The notes below the pieces were generated by a model, which was given only the letters and a program-made list of their open reading frames with translations, was not told the DNA's origin and did not search any database. From assembly GCA_020846745.1 (NCBI GenBank), contig JADLDI010000136.1:1-52379 (forward strand): a stretch of DNA of 52,379 nt, given 5' to 3'. The stretch comes from Bryobacterales bacterium (GTDB lineage: Bacteria > Acidobacteriota > Terriglobia > Bryobacterales > Bryobacteraceae). The position numbers were made by a program, and so were the translations under genes. Shown piece after piece: positions 24,849-33,776 of the stretch (position 1 is its first letter; each line of letters begins with the position of its first letter).

Positions 24849-25314
24849 TTATTGGCAGCCAGAAGTGCCGCACTGCTTTCCTTCCACCGTATCGCCAATG
24901 CTGACGTTTTCAGGGCATTGCAGCGGAGCGGCAGCGACTGGACTTCCACTAAGCCGCCGCGAATGGCAACTCGCCGCGTGGCGATTAGATCCGGAATCCC
25001 CGCTTACCGTGATGGCCGACATAGACTCAGAAACGTACGATCCACAAACAGCTTCGCGAAAACGGATGCCATAACTCTGGCCTAGTGTGCCCGAGTTGGT
25101 GATTTGATTGTCGAGAACCTTTACGGTGTTGACAAAACAGTCCGAATCGCCAGCACAATTCCTCTTTGCCTTCCTTGACGTTGCAGTTGGCGACCTGGAT
25201 GCCGGGTGCATCATCCTCGTAACCAACGGGGGAGCCCACCCATTGATATGTGCGACTGGCATTGCGAATCGTATTTTGCTGGACAGTCACGTTGGACACA
25301 GCTGCTAACGACAT
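24849..25314 (-). pseudogene. Broken parallel beta-helix (pectate-lyase-like fold) protein fragment
   Basis: The frame ending at 25314 reads SNVTVQQNTIRNASRTYQWVG and on to GIQVANCNVK. The frame ending at 24849 reads VNTVKVLDNQITNSGTLGQSYGI. Both are typical rungs of right-handed parallel beta-helix proteins, whose repeats end in NxI. A change of frame near 25160-25180 is needed to join them. The N terminus and signal peptide are missing. An AAAGGAG element lies 12 nt before ATG 25314, so a short product might still be made. It ends 10 nt before the start of the first TIGR03437-type paralogue. Confidence 0.55.
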
Positions 25315-25503
25315 CGCCCTGAGAAACTCCTTTCACAGCGACTTTCACTTGACTGACGATTAAATCAGCCAAGCTGAACTTCCCGGTTCGATGGCCAGTA
25401 TGCGTCCGTTTGTACGGGTTGTCAATGGAGATTTGCTACAAACGGGTCTTAAAATGTGGAGTATTCGGCTGTGCCGCCCAAGCCAGGGAGCGGAAGTTGT
25501 TGA

Positions 25504-26775
25504 CTATTCCGAGGGCTTCGCTTCGGAGGGTTGGTCGGCTTGGCCCGACTTGGCGGGGAGCTTTTCCGAGTGTTTCTCCTGCGCTTCGACGATGCGGACC
25601 TTCGAACCGGTGTCGAGCCGGATTAACTGGGAAGTGGCGACGAGGTCGCCTTCGGAGAGTCCTTCGAGAATTTCCAGGTCCTGATTGACGCGGTCGCCTA
25701 CTTTGACTTCACGGGCGTCGATGGTGTCGTTCTTGATGACATACGCTTTGTTGGCGCCGAGGATGTACTGAACAGCCTTGGCCGGAACGATCTTCACATC
25801 GTCCATTTTTTCGGTAGTCAGTTTGGCGCGGGCGTAGGAGCCGGGCTTGAGAAGGCCTTCGGGATTGTCGATCAAAACTTCGACAACGAAGGTGCGTTTG
25901 GTTTGGTCGACAACGGGGGCAATGCGCCAAACGCGGCCGCGGAAGATACGGTCCTGGAACGCTTCGAGGGTGACTTCGGCGGTCTGGTTGACCTTGGTCC
26001 ACGGGGCGAGGCGTTCGGGAACTTCGAGGCGTAGCCGGAGCGGGTTGATTTTGACGAGGGTGAACAGCGGCGTGTTGGCGCGGACATACTGTCCGGTGGT
26101 GACCAGACGCTCCTTAACGGAGCCGGGGAACGGGGCGCGCACGGTGGTGTCGCGGAGTTTCTTGCGCTGGAGTTCAACGATGGCCTTGAACCGTTCGACT
26201 TCCTGGACCAGGTTGCGGGTCTGGTTGACGGTGGAATCGTGGGAAGCCTGGGCTGCCTGAAACTGGGCAGAGGCCTGGTCGAGGTCGGCCTGGGCGCCGA
26301 TTTTCTGGTCGACGAGGTTGCGGAGGCGCTGGAAGCGCTGTTCGGCGGCTCGGAGGTCGGCGGCGGCCCGGCGCACTTCGGGCGTATCTCGAATGTCCTT
26401 CACGCGATCCTTTTCGGATTTCAGGCCGAGGCGCTCGAGCGACATCCGGAGCTGCGCTTCATTTTGCAGCAACAGATAGCGCTGTTCTTCATCCGAGATG
26501 CGGACCAGCACGTCTCCCTGCTTGACGTTGTCGCCGAGGTCGAATTCCACTTTCTCGACCTTTCCTTCAATTTCGGCGGAAACGATCACTTCGTCGTAGG
26601 GGAACAGGGTGCCGACCGAGTCGACAATGCGCTGGAGGTGGCGGGTGGTGACGCGAGCGGTTTCGACGGGGATGGGTCCGGAGTCCTGCTTCTTCTTCGC
26701 TTCCTGTTGTTTTTGACAAGCGGAGACGATAATCGTAAGACCAATCAGGGCGAGGATGGAACGACTTGACGCCAT
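25504..26775 (-). CDS. RND efflux periplasmic adaptor (membrane fusion) lipoprotein
   Basis: 423 aa, with AGGAG upstream of ATG 26775. Lipobox IIVSACQK (Cys20) gives a membrane-anchored periplasmic protein. The order is that of HlyD/MexA adaptors: barrel-sandwich half (VSAEIEGKVEKVEFDLGDNVKQGD), long coiled-coil hairpin at about 115-205 (SEKDRVKDIRDTPEVRRAAADL...), second lipoyl half (VRAPFPGSVKERLVTTGQYV), beta-barrel and membrane-proximal domain, and a charged C-terminal tail. Such adaptors link an inner-membrane pump to TolC. Neither a pump nor TolC gene lies within the window next to it. Confidence 0.92.
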   Translation of the reverse strand: MASSRSILALIGLTIIVSACQKQQEAKKKQDSGPIPVETARVTTRHLQRIVDSVGTLFPYDEVIVSAEIEGKVEKVEFDLGDNVKQGDVLVRISDEEQRYLLLQNEAQLRMSLERLGLKSEKDRVKDIRDTPEVRRAAADLRAAEQRFQRLRNLVDQKIGAQADLDQASAQFQAAQASHDSTVNQTRNLVQEVERFKAIVELQRKKLRDTTVRAPFPGSVKERLVTTGQYVRANTPLFTLVKINPLRLRLEVPERLAPWTKVNQTAEVTLEAFQDRIFRGRVWRIAPVVDQTKRTFVVEVLIDNPEGLLKPGSYARAKLTTEKMDDVKIVPAKAVQYILGANKAYVIKNDTIDAREVKVGDRVNQDLEILEGLSEGDLVATSQLIRLDTGSKVRIVEAQEKHSEKLPAKSGQADQPSEAKPSE

Positions 26776-26853
26776 GGACGGAACTCCTATTGTTCACTAA
26801 AGCACAACCGATTTCCAGTTGTTGTGGGGTGCTGCGTTACACTGGCGTTTCGC

Positions 26854-28488
26854 GTGACTCGATTTCTGCTGCTCCTGGTACCACTGACTGTAATGGCGCA
26901 GGTGACGTTTACGGACGTTACTGTAAGCGCGGGCATCCGGTTTACCCATAATGCCGGGAAGATGGGGAAGAAGTGGCTGCCCGAGACCATGGGGGCGGGG
27001 TGTGCGTTCATCGACTTTGACGGGGACGGGTGGCTGGATATCTTCCTGGTGAACTCGAAGTCGTGGCCGGGTGTGCGGGCGGGGGCGGGCCGCGGGTCGC
27101 TGCCGGCGTTGTACAGGAACAATAAGAACGGGACATTCACGGACGTGACGGCCGGATCGGGACTGGATGTTTCGGCATACGGAATGGGCGCGGCGGTGGG
27201 GGATTTCGATAACGATGGCCGCGACGACTTGTATGTGACGGCGCTCGGTGGCGACCGGTTGTTCCATAACGAGACGGCGGCGGGCGGGCGCGCGATGTTC
27301 AAGGACGTGACAACGGCGGCCGGCATCGTGAACGCCACGTTTGGCACGTCGGCGGCGTGGCTGGATTTCGATCGCGACGGGCGGCTGGACCTGTTTGTCG
27401 CGAACTACGTGCAGTGGTCGGCCGAGACGGATGTGTGGTGTTCGCTCGATGGGAGCACGAAGTCGTACTGTACGCCCGAGTCGTATAAAGGCGTGCCGTC
27501 GAAGTTGTACCGGAATGTGGGCGGTGGGCGTTTTGAGGATGTGTCGCAGAAGGCGGGCGTGGCCGATGCGAGTTCGAAGTCGCTGGGCGTGGCCGTGCTC
27601 GACTACAACGGCGACGGGTGGCCCGATCTGTTTGTCGCTAACGACACGCAGCCGAACAAGTTGTACCGGAATTTGAAGACCGGGACGTTCAAGGAAGAGG
27701 GCTTGGCGGCGGGGGTGGCGTTTGGCGAGGACGGCGTGGCGCGCGGGGCGATGGGCGTGGATGCGGCGGATTACGACCGTTCGGGCCGGGCGCACCTGCT
27801 GGTCGGGAACTTCTCAAACCAGATGCTGGGGCTTTATCACAACGAGGGCAACGGGCTGTTTGTGGACGAAGCTCCGCGGTCGACGGTAGGGCGGGCATCG
27901 CTGCTGTCGCTGGCGTTTGGGGTGTTCTATTTCGATTACGATCTGGACGGGTGGCCGGACATATTCGCGGCGAACGGGCATATTGAGGAAGAGATCGGGC
28001 GTGTGCAGCCGAAGGTGGCGTTCCGCGAGCCTCCGCTGCTGTTCCGGAATTTGGGGAAGGGCCGGTTCGAGGATGTGACGAAGAAGATGGGGACGGCGCT
28101 GTCGCGGCCGGTGGTGGGTCGTGGGGCGGCGTATGGCGATTTCGACAACGACGGCGACCTGGATATCCTGCTGACGACCAATCATGGTCCGGCGTATCTG
28201 TACCGGAACGATGGCGGGAACAAGAACAAGTGGTTGCGGGTGAAGCTGGAAGGCAAGAAGTCGAACCGGAACGGCATTGGGGCGGTGGTAAGGATCGAAT
28301 CGGCTGGGGGGAAGCAGTGGACAACGATCCGGTCGGGGTCGAGTTACTGTTCGTCGTCGGAGTTGGTCGCGACGTTCGGGTTGGGGGCGGACGCGAAGGT
28401 GGCGAAGTTGGAGGTGGAGTGGCCGTCGGGGGCGCGGACGGTGATGCGGGATGTGGGGGCTGGGCAAGTGGTGAGGGTGGTGGAGTAG
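26854..28488 (+). CDS. CRTAC1-like FG-GAP/VCBS repeat protein with ASPIC/UnbV domain
   Basis: 544 aa from GTG 26854, which places a signal peptide (TRFLLLLVPLTVMAQ) at the N terminus; an upstream GTG 26824 is possible. Seven or so FG-GAP/VCBS blades are seen, each with a calcium-binding loop of the form DFDGDGWLDI, DFDNDGRDDL, DFDRDGRLDL, DYNGDGWPDL, DYDLDGWPDI, DFDNDGDLDI. The C-terminal ASPIC/UnbV domain (NRNGIGAVVRI, then VEWPSGARTVMRDV) completes the CRTAC1 layout. Secreted beta-propeller; in Acidobacteria these are abundant and unassigned. Codons are strongly G-ending. Confidence 0.93.
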   Translation: MTRFLLLLVPLTVMAQVTFTDVTVSAGIRFTHNAGKMGKKWLPETMGAGCAFIDFDGDGWLDIFLVNSKSWPGVRAGAGRGSLPALYRNNKNGTFTDVTAGSGLDVSAYGMGAAVGDFDNDGRDDLYVTALGGDRLFHNETAAGGRAMFKDVTTAAGIVNATFGTSAAWLDFDRDGRLDLFVANYVQWSAETDVWCSLDGSTKSYCTPESYKGVPSKLYRNVGGGRFEDVSQKAGVADASSKSLGVAVLDYNGDGWPDLFVANDTQPNKLYRNLKTGTFKEEGLAAGVAFGEDGVARGAMGVDAADYDRSGRAHLLVGNFSNQMLGLYHNEGNGLFVDEAPRSTVGRASLLSLAFGVFYFDYDLDGWPDIFAANGHIEEEIGRVQPKVAFREPPLLFRNLGKGRFEDVTKKMGTALSRPVVGRGAAYGDFDNDGDLDILLTTNHGPAYLYRNDGGNKNKWLRVKLEGKKSNRNGIGAVVRIESAGGKQWTTIRSGSSYCSSSELVATFGLGADAKVAKLEVEWPSGARTVMRDVGAGQVVRVVE

Positions 28489-28495
28489 CGAACGG

Positions 28496-28825
28496 TTATT
28501 GGAAGAATTTGTCTTCCGCGAGTTGGCTGAGTTCCCGATTACCGTGAACGACGCGAATCAATTCGATGCCGTCGGTCAAAGGGCAGTACACAAGCAGAAT
28601 CTTTCGGAAGCTGCTAGAAACACGGGCGGCACGAAGCTCAGAAGTTACTGCGTGGGCGAACCGAACCGGCCAACCGCTTTTTGGTTGAGTCGCTAGCGTT
28701 TGCAACGCCGATTCGGTCTCGCTCATGAACCGGTCCGCCAGTTCGGGGGGGGCGTTTTCCGCGTACCATACCCAGAGGGCAATGATGTCGCGGCTGGCGG
28801 CGGGGCGCTTCAGCACGCGGGCCAT
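28496..28825 (-). CDS. ParE/RelE-family toxin
   Basis: 109 aa. VLKRPAASRDIIALWVWYAENAP at the start and RKILLVYCPLTDGIELIRVVHGNREL near the end form the usual ParE core (one helix pair, then a sheet ending in the IxRVxHGxR strand). ATG 28825 overlaps the stop of the antitoxin as TAATG, so translation is coupled. Type II toxin, expected to act on gyrase if ParE-like. It appears intact. Confidence 0.88.
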   Translation of the reverse strand: MARVLKRPAASRDIIALWVWYAENAPPELADRFMSETESALQTLATQPKSGWPVRFAHAVTSELRAARVSSSFRKILLVYCPLTDGIELIRVVHGNRELSQLAEDKFFQ

Positions 28826-29094
28826 TAAGGCCTAGGATTGGCCCTGCGGCGCTCGAATTGTCGTAAGGCTTCTGCCCGCATTTGGGCCCAATCTTGAGCC
28901 GTCAACTCGGTGGCCGGGCCACTCTGGAGGCCTTCCAGAATCATTGATTCTAATTTGCGTTCAGCATCACGCTTTTCATCGCCACGAATCAACTCTCGGA
29001 TGTACTCACTGACGCTACTGTAGCGACCTGAACTGACCTGATGATCAACGAAGTTCTTCAACTGATCGGGGAGGGAGATGTTCATGGTTTGCAT
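28825..29094 (-). CDS. ParD-type ribbon-helix-helix antitoxin
   Basis: 89 aa from ATG 29094, with AGGAG 8 nt upstream. The ribbon-helix-helix domain is MNISLPDQLKNFVDHQV, SGRYSSVSEYIRELIRGDE, the standard ParD pattern with the conserved SSVSEYIR. The C-terminal tail binds the toxin. It is first in the operon and is coupled to the toxin gene. It probably represses the operon, but I see no clear palindrome. Confidence 0.88.
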   Translation of the reverse strand: MQTMNISLPDQLKNFVDHQVSSGRYSSVSEYIRELIRGDEKRDAERKLESMILEGLQSGPATELTAQDWAQMRAEALRQFERRRANPRP

Positions 29095-29153
29095 GAGCGG
29101 GACTCCTGTATTTAGGGTAACATTCATGGCAAGAATGGCAAAAATCGCCATGT

Positions 29154-31877
29154 CTAACGGTTCAGCGGAAGATGTAGCTGCAGTTCGCGTCCGGGGGCGA
29201 CTAGGACCGTGAAACTGTAGGTTGGGCCGGTATCGAGTTCGACAAGGAGTTCGAGTTGGCCTGCGCGGATGTTGGGGAGGGTGGCGCGCCCGTTTACGAT
29301 TCGCGCGGCGGGGGGGTAGGGGATTGGGTCATTGGCCTCCTCTGTTTGGGCGGGGTTTTCTTGCACTTGGCGCCACGATTCGGACATGCGGTCGCGAATG
29401 CGTAGAGTGGCGTGCTCGACGGCGCGGCCTTTAGCGTCGGTAAGGCGCACTTGCAGTGTGCTAAACGCATATTCACTGAAATCCGTGAGTTGGGTGACTG
29501 CATTGAGTCTCACCTGCACTGGGATGCCGCCCCATGCGTCGATTGGCGTGTCGTAGGGGACGGGTTCGCGGCTGAAAGGGTAGGTTTGCCGCTTGCCGAT
29601 TAGGTGATGGTAAAGGTGGTAGCTTCCGACGGGAATGCCGGTGAGAGTGAAGTTGTGACGCTGTTCGCCTTGCCTCGCATCGCGTTCCGGAAGGAAGCTG
29701 GTGGCGGACCAGCCGGTAGGATCGTCGGCGATCAGTTGCAGTCGGGGACCGGCGAAGCCATGAGGTGCACTCGTAAGACCGCCGCCGTAGGTCCGCATGG
29801 AACCCTTGAGCGTGCCGGTCGTTGTCGGAACTGTGAGTGTAACCGCTCGGCCGGGCTGTAAGTCGATCTCCTTCCAGAGGCTCAGTGTGCCGCCGTGTGC
29901 ACCGGCCTCGATGTGCCAGGTTCCGGCGTGGGACAGCGCAACTGTCGCCTCGGTCTTGGACTCGGTGAGCACGGTAAAGTCGCGGTCGCGGAACCCGGGT
30001 GCGTTCGGGACGAGGAGCATGGCCGCCCATTGAGTCGCGCCTCCACGGGGGACGGATTCGGAGATGGACAAAGCCCAGCGCGGGGCGGGAAGGCGGATGG
30101 TTAAACGCGGCCGCTGATCGACAGAGCAGTCGACGGTGATGGTGTCGCCAGAGGATACGGTTACTCTTCGAAATCCCGCGACGGCGCCTGTCACGTCGTA
30201 GCACGTGATGTCATAGGTTCCCGGTACGACCGGGGTGCGTGTTGGGGTATTTGAATTGAGGAATGCGGTTCGGACGTCGCGCGGTGAACCGGCTTTACGA
30301 AGACGGGCCGCTTTCAGGATGGAAGATGGGGGAAAGTGGAACAACGAATTGCGGGGAGAGAGGTTCAGGACGAGCGCGTCGCCAGGACGCCAAATGGCGC
30401 GCGTGGGCTCAAACCCACGGGCGTAAGCGAACACTTCAACGATCTGAGTTGCGCCGCCAAGCAGATCCAGGCGTGCGTCCGCGGACAGCCGAAAGGAACC
30501 GAGGAAGGTCCGTTGATCGGAGGCGAGGTCATCGATGGACTCGACGTCGACTACTGCACCGGGAACGGGTCTTCCGGAGCTGAGGATGGAGAGGCTCCGG
30601 CGAATGGAACTGTCGAAATGAAACTTCAGGGCTAAGCCCGTAGGCGGCTGCTGCTTCCAGGGATCAAATCTGGGGAAGGTCAGCGGCTGGGTGAGAGGCA
30701 GATATCCGTCAGCGAGGACTCTGATTTTTGGTCTCCAAAGACCCCAAGCAGGCACCCAGGGGCGAAGAGATGAGAAGCGCTGCCATCCCAGGGAGTCGTG
30801 CCACCAGTCGGCATGTACCATCGACGAATCGACTCCCGAAGCAAGAATGGAGAGCCGGGTTGGTGTGGGCATGACGATCGTGGGTGAGTTCCGCAGCCAT
30901 TCTTCGCAGGGCACGTCCCTTAGGCTGGGCCTGGAAAGACTCGTGTTCCAATAGCTCGAATCGCCATACGACACACCCGGTTCGATGCACTTGGTAGCGG
31001 TATAGGTGAGGTGGTAGCTGCCGTCCGGACCAGTGCGGACCAATTGAGGCATCGCTGACGGTGGGGACAAGCCGAAGTTGCTTAGAATCGCACCAGCGAC
31101 TGGCGTTCCATCGGGTCCTGTCACTTTACCTGAGATCGTGAACTTGCGATCTAAAGGGGTTACCGGAACTATGCTTTCAATCACCTCCATCTTTCCTTGT
31201 AATTCGTACTCGGGAGATTGAACGAGGTGATCGCGAAGGAGGCGGAAAGTCAGTTTCTGATCACGCCTGCCCAGTTGGACCCGGAATGGGGCAGTAAAAC
31301 TCTCGCTTGCCGAGCCGGTGTAAATACCAACTTCCCACGTTCCCTCATTGAAGGTAATATCCCGGAGAACGTATTCAGTACCAATGCGCTCTCCGACGAT
31401 CCGCGGCCCAAACTCACTCTTACTCTGAAGGATCACCCAAGGAAGATTGCCGGCTTTCACGGGAGCTCCCCCGACCAACTCGAGCGCAACTCGAATGACG
31501 GTGTCAGGCGCAAGCCGGATGACGCCGACGTCGATCTCGGTTGCACTCTCTCCGGCCACTGAAGTGTCACCTTGTATCCAGCCTTCGGGCGGGTACCATG
31601 CGAGGTACGGCGGATAGCTGCTGTTAAGATCCGATATCGTAAACTGCCCGTCCGCGCCGGTCACAACGTCAACGAGCGGTAGCGATCTCCGTCTGCCGGC
31701 GATTAGTTGCAGGTGGACCCCGGGGACGGGTTCGCCAGAAGGGGAGACGACGCGGCCGCGGATGGTGGCATGGTAGAGGCCGCGGCGGTCGTAGGGGCTT
31801 TTGGCGGGCAGAACGGTTTGGGCGTGCGCGGCCAGGGCAGCGAGGATCGCGGCGGCAGCCAGGCGCGGCTTATGCAT
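29154..31877 (-). CDS. Large secreted protein with carboxypeptidase-regulatory-like domains
   Basis: 907 aa from ATG 31877 (MHKPRLAAAAILAALAAHAQ signal peptide). Beta-sandwich domains of the CarboxypepD_reg/SdrD-B type appear at about 40-120 (YHATIRGRVVSPSGEPVPGVHL) and about 250-330 (KFTISGKVTGPDGTPVAGAIL). Further similar segments occur later, such as ARLTDAKGRAVEHATLRI-like text near 840. Length and composition suggest a cell-surface or periplasmic structural protein. No catalytic motif is seen. It stands alone between two TA modules and a dehydrogenase gene. Confidence 0.8.
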   Translation of the reverse strand: MHKPRLAAAAILAALAAHAQTVLPAKSPYDRRGLYHATIRGRVVSPSGEPVPGVHLQLIAGRRRSLPLVDVVTGADGQFTISDLNSSYPPYLAWYPPEGWIQGDTSVAGESATEIDVGVIRLAPDTVIRVALELVGGAPVKAGNLPWVILQSKSEFGPRIVGERIGTEYVLRDITFNEGTWEVGIYTGSASESFTAPFRVQLGRRDQKLTFRLLRDHLVQSPEYELQGKMEVIESIVPVTPLDRKFTISGKVTGPDGTPVAGAILSNFGLSPPSAMPQLVRTGPDGSYHLTYTATKCIEPGVSYGDSSYWNTSLSRPSLRDVPCEEWLRNSPTIVMPTPTRLSILASGVDSSMVHADWWHDSLGWQRFSSLRPWVPAWGLWRPKIRVLADGYLPLTQPLTFPRFDPWKQQPPTGLALKFHFDSSIRRSLSILSSGRPVPGAVVDVESIDDLASDQRTFLGSFRLSADARLDLLGGATQIVEVFAYARGFEPTRAIWRPGDALVLNLSPRNSLFHFPPSSILKAARLRKAGSPRDVRTAFLNSNTPTRTPVVPGTYDITCYDVTGAVAGFRRVTVSSGDTITVDCSVDQRPRLTIRLPAPRWALSISESVPRGGATQWAAMLLVPNAPGFRDRDFTVLTESKTEATVALSHAGTWHIEAGAHGGTLSLWKEIDLQPGRAVTLTVPTTTGTLKGSMRTYGGGLTSAPHGFAGPRLQLIADDPTGWSATSFLPERDARQGEQRHNFTLTGIPVGSYHLYHHLIGKRQTYPFSREPVPYDTPIDAWGGIPVQVRLNAVTQLTDFSEYAFSTLQVRLTDAKGRAVEHATLRIRDRMSESWRQVQENPAQTEEANDPIPYPPAARIVNGRATLPNIRAGQLELLVELDTGPTYSFTVLVAPGRELQLHLPLNR

Positions 31878-32019
31878 GATCGACAACAGAATAGCCTAGT
31901 TATTCGCTGCGGAATTGATTGCAATACGTCGCACATGCAGCCTGGGCCTGCTCCCGAAACCTTCACCTTGAGCAGCGTGTGCGGGGCGAAGGTCCGCCAA
32001 CTTTTTCGGCCCTGCTTAT

Positions 32020-32880
32020 TTAGTCGGACCAGAGCTTGTAAAGGCCCTGGTTGCCCAGGTTCTCTAATCCTTGTTTCATCGCCTCTTCGAACAGGCGGTG
32101 CGCGAGAGAGGTCCCCGGGGTATCGAGGCCCAATTGCTGGGTGAACTCATTGGCCAGGCGCAGGTCTTTGGCATGGAGCCGGATGCTGAAGCCGGGATTG
32201 AAGTCGCCGGCGATGATCTTGGGGCCGAGATTGGAGAGCATCCACGATCCGGCGGCGCCGCCGGCGACGGCTTGGACAACTTCCGGCAGATCGAGGCCGG
32301 CGGCTTTGGCGACCCGGAGTCCCTCGATGGTGGCGAGCAGGTTGAGCGAGCCGACGATTTGGTTCACGACCTTTGTCTTCTGGCCGGCGCCGTTACCGCC
32401 GCAATAGACGATGCGCTTTCCCATCGATTGGAGCAGCGGCAGGAACCGGTCGAGCACTGGACGCGCGCCGCCGACCATGATCGATAGAGTGCCGGCGATG
32501 GCGCCGGGCTCGCCACCGCTGACCGGCGCGTCCAGCATTTCGACCGATTTTTCTCGCAGGCGAGCCGCGAATTGTTCGGTCGCCTGGGGAGAGATCGTGC
32601 TCATGTCGATCACCACTGCTCCCGGGCGGATGCCTTCGGCGACTCCGCCGGCCGAGAAGAGGACGTCTTCCACGGCAGCCGTGTCGGGCACCATCGTGAT
32701 AACAACATCCGCGCTCGCCGAAACCTCAGCTGCCGAATGGAGCACCACTGCACCGGCGGCGCGCAGCGCGTCACATCGCGACTCCATGCGATCGTAAACA
32801 GCAACCGCAAATCCGGCGCTCAGCGCATTGCGGGCCATCGGTTGGCCCATGATTCCTAGTCCAATAAATCCGACGTTCAT
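32020..32880 (-). CDS. Beta-hydroxyacid dehydrogenase (tartronate semialdehyde reductase-like)
   Basis: 286 aa from ATG 32880, with AAGGA 7 nt before it. The Rossmann nucleotide motif is MNVGFIGLGIMGQPMARNAL at 1-20. The substrate motif DAPVSGGEPGAIAGTLSIMVGG is near 115-136 and the catalytic Lys lies in GAGQKTKVVNQI. The family reduces tartronate semialdehyde or oxidises 3-hydroxyisobutyrate and similar acids with NAD(P). The GxIAGTL version is common in 2-hydroxy-3-oxopropionate reductases (GarR/GlxR). Its place in a pathway here is not evident from the neighbours. Confidence 0.9.
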   Translation of the reverse strand: MNVGFIGLGIMGQPMARNALSAGFAVAVYDRMESRCDALRAAGAVVLHSAAEVSASADVVITMVPDTAAVEDVLFSAGGVAEGIRPGAVVIDMSTISPQATEQFAARLREKSVEMLDAPVSGGEPGAIAGTLSIMVGGARPVLDRFLPLLQSMGKRIVYCGGNGAGQKTKVVNQIVGSLNLLATIEGLRVAKAAGLDLPEVVQAVAGGAAGSWMLSNLGPKIIAGDFNPGFSIRLHAKDLRLANEFTQQLGLDTPGTSLAHRLFEEAMKQGLENLGNQGLYKLWSD

Positions 32881-33186
32881 AATTGAATCCTTCGTAAACA
32901 CCGTAGCGGTTCTTTCGGCTGACGTCTAGGGGCCGACGGGCATTTCGTTTCACAGTATTTTGATTGCAAAGAACTTAGGACGCAGAATCCCCCGCCCCTC
33001 CGCCTGCTCCCGGAGTTCGTGAGGTCAGCAGCGGCGCTTTAGGCAATACGTTCCGAGGCCGTTCCGACGGACCGGCAGCGTTCATAGACCCTTGGCGACG
33101 CGTGCGATCGAGGCGACGCCCTGAACCACGATTAGCGGTATGAATGTGTCATACTCCTTGAAGGAGCCCAAGGAGCGACCAAACCC
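32881..33186. other. Intergenic region with parDE control elements
   Basis: About 300 bases between the dehydrogenase and parD. I find no gene or RNA. The right end holds the inverted repeat at 33138-33154 and two AAGGAG elements close together, the second serving parD. Confidence 0.6.
33138..33154. promoter_or_regulatory. Inverted repeat, candidate ParD operator
   Basis: GTATGA-N5-TCATAC, a perfect 6-bp inverted repeat 33 nt before the parD start codon. ParD proteins bind such palindromes and repress their operon. Function inferred from position. Confidence 0.45.
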
Positions 33187-33471
33187 GTGCCATCCACCGA
33201 CAAACGAACGTTCAGTCTGCCTGCGGAGCAGGCGGGCTACATAGACGACCTCGTCGCTTCCGGTGCGTATTCGTCGGGCAGCGAGGTCGTGCGCGCCGGG
33301 CTGCGGGCCTTGCAGGAGCGTGATGCCGCAGTCGAGAAGTGGCTTCGCGACGAAGTGGTGGAAGTCTACGACGCGATGCGTACAGACCCGCTCCGCGCCA
33401 TTCCGGCAGAGCAAGTGTTCACTGCCATTCGTGCCCGCCATGCCGACCGCCTGAAGAAGAAGCAGCGTTGA
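33187..33471 (+). CDS. parD: ParD-family antitoxin
   Basis: 94 aa from GTG 33187, with AAGGAG 11 nt upstream. RTFSLPAEQAGYIDDLVASGAYSSGSEVVRAGLRALQERD is the typical ParD ribbon-helix-helix of about 80-90 residues. The tail then contains DEVVEVYDAMRTDPLRAIPAEQVF, which contacts ParE in characterised members. It overlaps parE by 4 nt. The upstream inverted repeat is the likely autoregulatory site. Confidence 0.92.
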   Translation: MPSTDKRTFSLPAEQAGYIDDLVASGAYSSGSEVVRAGLRALQERDAAVEKWLRDEVVEVYDAMRTDPLRAIPAEQVFTAIRARHADRLKKKQR

Positions 33472-33767
33472 GCCACAAGATTGAATTCAGCCCTGAGGCG
33501 CTGGGCGATCTGATCGATTTGTACGATTACATCGCCTCGCGCGACGGCGCTGAACGCGCAATCAACTACATCGATCGTATTGAGGACTGTTGCCGCGATC
33601 TGTCGGTGTTTCCTGATCGTGGCAGCCGGCGCGACGATCTGCGGGCCGGCTTGCGAGTTCTCGGCTTCGAACGCCGCGCGGTGATTGCGTTCCAGATCAC
33701 GGCCGAAACCGTAACGATTCTCCGCATCCTATACGGCGGACGCAGTCTTGAGACGGCTTTCCCCTGA
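33468..33767 (+). CDS. parE: ParE-family toxin
   Basis: 99 aa from TTG 33468, which overlaps the parD stop (TTGA). SHKIEFSPEALGDLIDLYDYIASRDGAERAINYIDRIEDCC is the helical N-terminal part, and GLRVLGFERRAVIAFQITAETVTILRILYGGRSLE the strands. Length matches ParE. No ATG is available near, so the TTG start and coupling to parD are inferred. Apparently intact; expected to poison DNA gyrase. Confidence 0.9.
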   Translation: MSHKIEFSPEALGDLIDLYDYIASRDGAERAINYIDRIEDCCRDLSVFPDRGSRRDDLRAGLRVLGFERRAVIAFQITAETVTILRILYGGRSLETAFP

Positions 33768-33776
33768 TATTTCGGA

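Noticed and set aside
26797..27795. 332-codon minus-strand frame opposite the CRTAC1-like gene
   Set aside because: Arg/His/Val-rich shadow of calcium-loop repeats on the plus strand; no ribosome site or family.
29473..30204. 243-codon minus-strand frame
   Set aside because: It is a second frame within the large secreted protein gene, very Arg/Pro/His-rich, as expected of a frame shadow.
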